From NCBI GenBank assembly GCA_003233615.1, contig QIMB01000030.1:1-7058 (forward strand): a stretch of DNA of 7,058 nucleotides. Direction: 5' to 3'. A model generated the notes under the pieces. The model ran no database searches and was not told where the DNA came from. It saw nothing but the letters and a program-made list of their open reading frames with translations. The position numbers and the translations under genes are program-made. Below, in pieces: positions 6,016 through 7,058 of the stretch. This DNA comes from Nitrospirota bacterium (GTDB taxonomy: Bacteria; Nitrospirota; Nitrospiria; Nitrospirales; UBA8639). Numbering within the stretch: position 1 is the first letter of the stretch; every line of letters starts with the position of its first letter.

Positions 6016-6240
6016 AGCCGATTCACTTTTGTTTCGGCAAAAGTGGACAAAACCATTGACGCCCAGTCCGGCCGCATTACATGTGCCGGCCGCAGGATAG
6101 GGAAGAGCGGACCAACTCGCTATGCTCAGACAAGGTCCGTCGGATGATAGGAGCGTCCGTCCCGAGAGCCGTACAGCAGGCGTCGAGATGGGAGGCGAAG
6201 AAGCCGCGTGTGCCATCCTACGTTTTTGGGTGTGGGGTGC
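6016..6240. repeat. non-coding, hairpin-rich segment, probably a dispersed intergenic repeat
   Basis: No credible gene lies here; the open frames on both strands have no ribosome site and no recognisable protein. It holds several structures: arms CACTTTTG (6024-6031) and CAAAAGTG (6038-6045) with a 6-base loop; the direct repeat CCGGCCGCA at 6068-6076 and 6086-6094; CGGACC (6108-6113) pairing with GGTCCG (6134-6139); and GATGG (6187-6191) with CCATC (6213-6217) enclosing GGC-gaagaa-GCC. The phrase CTCGC..GCTCAGACAAGGTCC reminds me of intergenic repeats found in many bacterial genomes, a recollection rather than a search result. It is G+C-rich, unlike the segment that follows. Confidence 0.45.
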
Positions 6241-6286
6241 AAGCGGATAGCCCTTGTTCCTCTAACCCCTTGTCTTCTCCGTCATT

Positions 6287-6415
6287 CCCAACATTTTTAA
6301 TTGGGAATCCATCCTGAGTATTTCAATCAACACGGAGACCAAATAGTTCCTGAATCACGGGCCCCGCGTTCCGCTGGCTTACTGTCATTGATTGAGAAAA
6401 CTAGGATGGATTCCC
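6287..6415. repeat. MITE-like inverted repeat element
   Basis: GGGAATCCATCCT (6303-6315) and AGGATGGATTCCC (6403-6415) are perfect inverted copies, and the pairing continues inwards imperfectly through TCAATCAA (6323-6330) and TTGATTGA (6388-6395), giving arms of about 31 bases around a 50-base centre. On the left side ATTCCCAA (approximately 6284-6291) and TTGGGAAT (6301-6308) form a second, nested hairpin. CGTCATTCCC...GGGAATCCATCC resembles dRS3- or REP-like repeats known from several proteobacteria. There is no gene inside. Confidence 0.6.
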
Positions 6416-6465
6416 GCTGACTTCTGGAGGGGCTGTTGATGAGACAGAATCGCTCGGTGTTCACA

Positions 6466-6961
6466 CTATGAATTGATAAAGCCAATAAATGATGTGACGT
6501 TTTGGCGGCCCTTGCCATAGTCCACCAAAGTTGTTTTCAGTTTGGGCGAACTGGAAACTGTCACATGGGTTTTACCGCTGGCATCCTTAACCAAGGCAAT
6601 CTTGATTTCTTCACCAAAACTCTTCCAACATCATTGATGTCTTAGCGGTTATTGTCCCACTTTCTTTATTGGTTTCGGTGACCTTAGCTTTTATTCTTCC
6701 CAATGCCTGAAGGCACTTTTCAAATGCTGATTCAACCGAATCGCCGATCGTAACTGTCCTTGTTTGATTGGGTCCGACATCATCACCCTTGTCCGATGAC
6801 ATGCCCTTTGTTTTCATCTTGTGGAAGGTTCCAAGCACTAAGGACATAAAAATCCCAAAGAATAAGCCTTGCATCAAGCCAGTACGTATTCTGACACTTA
6901 TACCACCAGTAAAACCAGCCATGGTCCCCATGATGACTCCAAACGGAATTCCAGTGCCCAA
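6466..6961 (-). pseudogene. small membrane-anchored protein, broken by a frameshift
   Basis: Family not recognised. From a TTG at 6961 the protein begins with two hydrophobic segments (about residues 3-20 and 28-46), then a charged linker (KMKTKG..DKGDD) and a soluble domain starting TVTIGDSVESAFEKCLQAL, ending at a stop at 6611 after ITAKTSMMLEEFW. One frame over, coding clearly continues without break: KSFGEEIKIALVKDASGKTH, then VTVSSSPKLKTTLVDYGKG and on to a TAG at 6466-6468. The pattern (sheet, helix, then SFGEEI.I and SSSPKLKTTLVDYGK) reads as a single alpha/beta domain, so a one-base insertion near 6624-6627 has split it. The start is also unclear: the only nearby ATG (6974) is in a third frame, no in-frame ATG precedes 6961, and the AAGGAG at 7006-7011 is too far away. 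The real N-terminus may therefore be damaged as well. A sequencing error is the other explanation. Confidence 0.6.
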
Positions 6962-7019
6962 GAATAATTGGCATTGTTAATTTAATAGATATTTGATAAG
7001 CTCTTCTCCTTATATTATG

Positions 7020-7025
7020 AGGAGG
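7020..7025 (+). promoter_or_regulatory. Shine-Dalgarno site of the last gene
   Basis: AGGAGG, five bases before the ATG at 7031. It decides the start of a gene that is almost wholly outside the window. Confidence 0.75.
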
Positions 7026-7030
7026 TCCCT

Positions 7031-7058
7031 ATGTTGAATTGTCCACGATGCTCCAGTG
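7031..7058 (+). CDS. start of a zinc-ribbon-like protein (cut by window end)
   Basis: Only nine codons are present: MLNCPRCSS. The CPRC pair right after the start is typical of an N-terminal zinc ribbon whose second CxxC would follow 10-20 residues later. A perfect AGGAGG with five-base spacing supports the start. It is transcribed divergently from the broken membrane-protein gene; the 56 to 69 bases between them must hold control elements for both, but I see no convincing promoter. Function cannot be told from this fragment. Confidence 0.6.

Noticed and set aside
5968..6216. 82-codon frame on the - strand
   Set aside because: It runs from the repeat segment into the inverted repeat of the insertion sequence and has no ribosome site; the amino-acid pattern is that of hairpin repeats read as protein.
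6327..6518. 63-codon frame on the - strand
   Set aside because: It overlaps the MITE-like repeat and the 3' end of the frameshifted gene in a different frame; no coding character.

Overview
The window suggests a Gram-negative (diderm) bacterium. It opens with the C-terminal part of an LPS-export permease (LptG), and the rest is a mosaic of a housekeeping-like gene string and accessory DNA. A phylum cannot be fixed from the sequence alone. A Nitrospirota- or proteobacteria-like genome would fit the gene content, but that is inference.

Left part (1-4169), all genes on +. The 3' part of lptG is followed by three genes that read as a compact phospholipid-synthesis cassette. They are a two-part CDP-alcohol phosphatidyltransferase (842-2050), a diacylglycerol-kinase-family lipid kinase (2168-3136), and, two bases later, a Tam41-like phosphatidate cytidylyltransferase (3139-4092). 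Together they could convert diacylglycerol to phosphatidate, then to CDP-diacylglycerol, then to a phospholipid whose head group is unknown. The Tam41 assignment rests on several motifs recognised by eye; this family is best known from mitochondria. An imperfect 27+27 nt inverted repeat with AAGAAGT repeats lies between the first two cassette genes. A terminator-like hairpin follows the last gene.

Middle part (4184-6012): a complete insertion sequence of the IS4 family (about 1.8 kb), visibly richer in G+C than the genes to its left. It has 18-bp terminal inverted repeats, near-identical 12-bp flanking direct repeats of the form GGG-N6-CCC, and its own promoter with a palindrome in the spacer. 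It carries a small CGxPxCxC accessory gene and an overlapping (ATGA) transposase gene. The transposase keeps its DDE and Y-R-E-K residues but is split by two -1 frame changes, one of them at a run of eight A. It is drawn here as a pseudogene, though programmed slippage at the first site is possible. The IS lies beyond the operon terminator and reads towards the lipid cassette.

Right part (6013-7058): about 450 bases of non-coding DNA that looks like dispersed-repeat material. A G+C-rich segment with several short hairpins is followed by a MITE-like inverted repeat built on GGGAATCCATCCT. Then comes a small membrane-anchored protein gene on -, broken by at least one frameshift. The window ends on the first nine codons of a divergent + gene with a CPxC zinc-ribbon start and a perfect Shine-Dalgarno sequence. 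No tRNA, rRNA or CRISPR array was seen.
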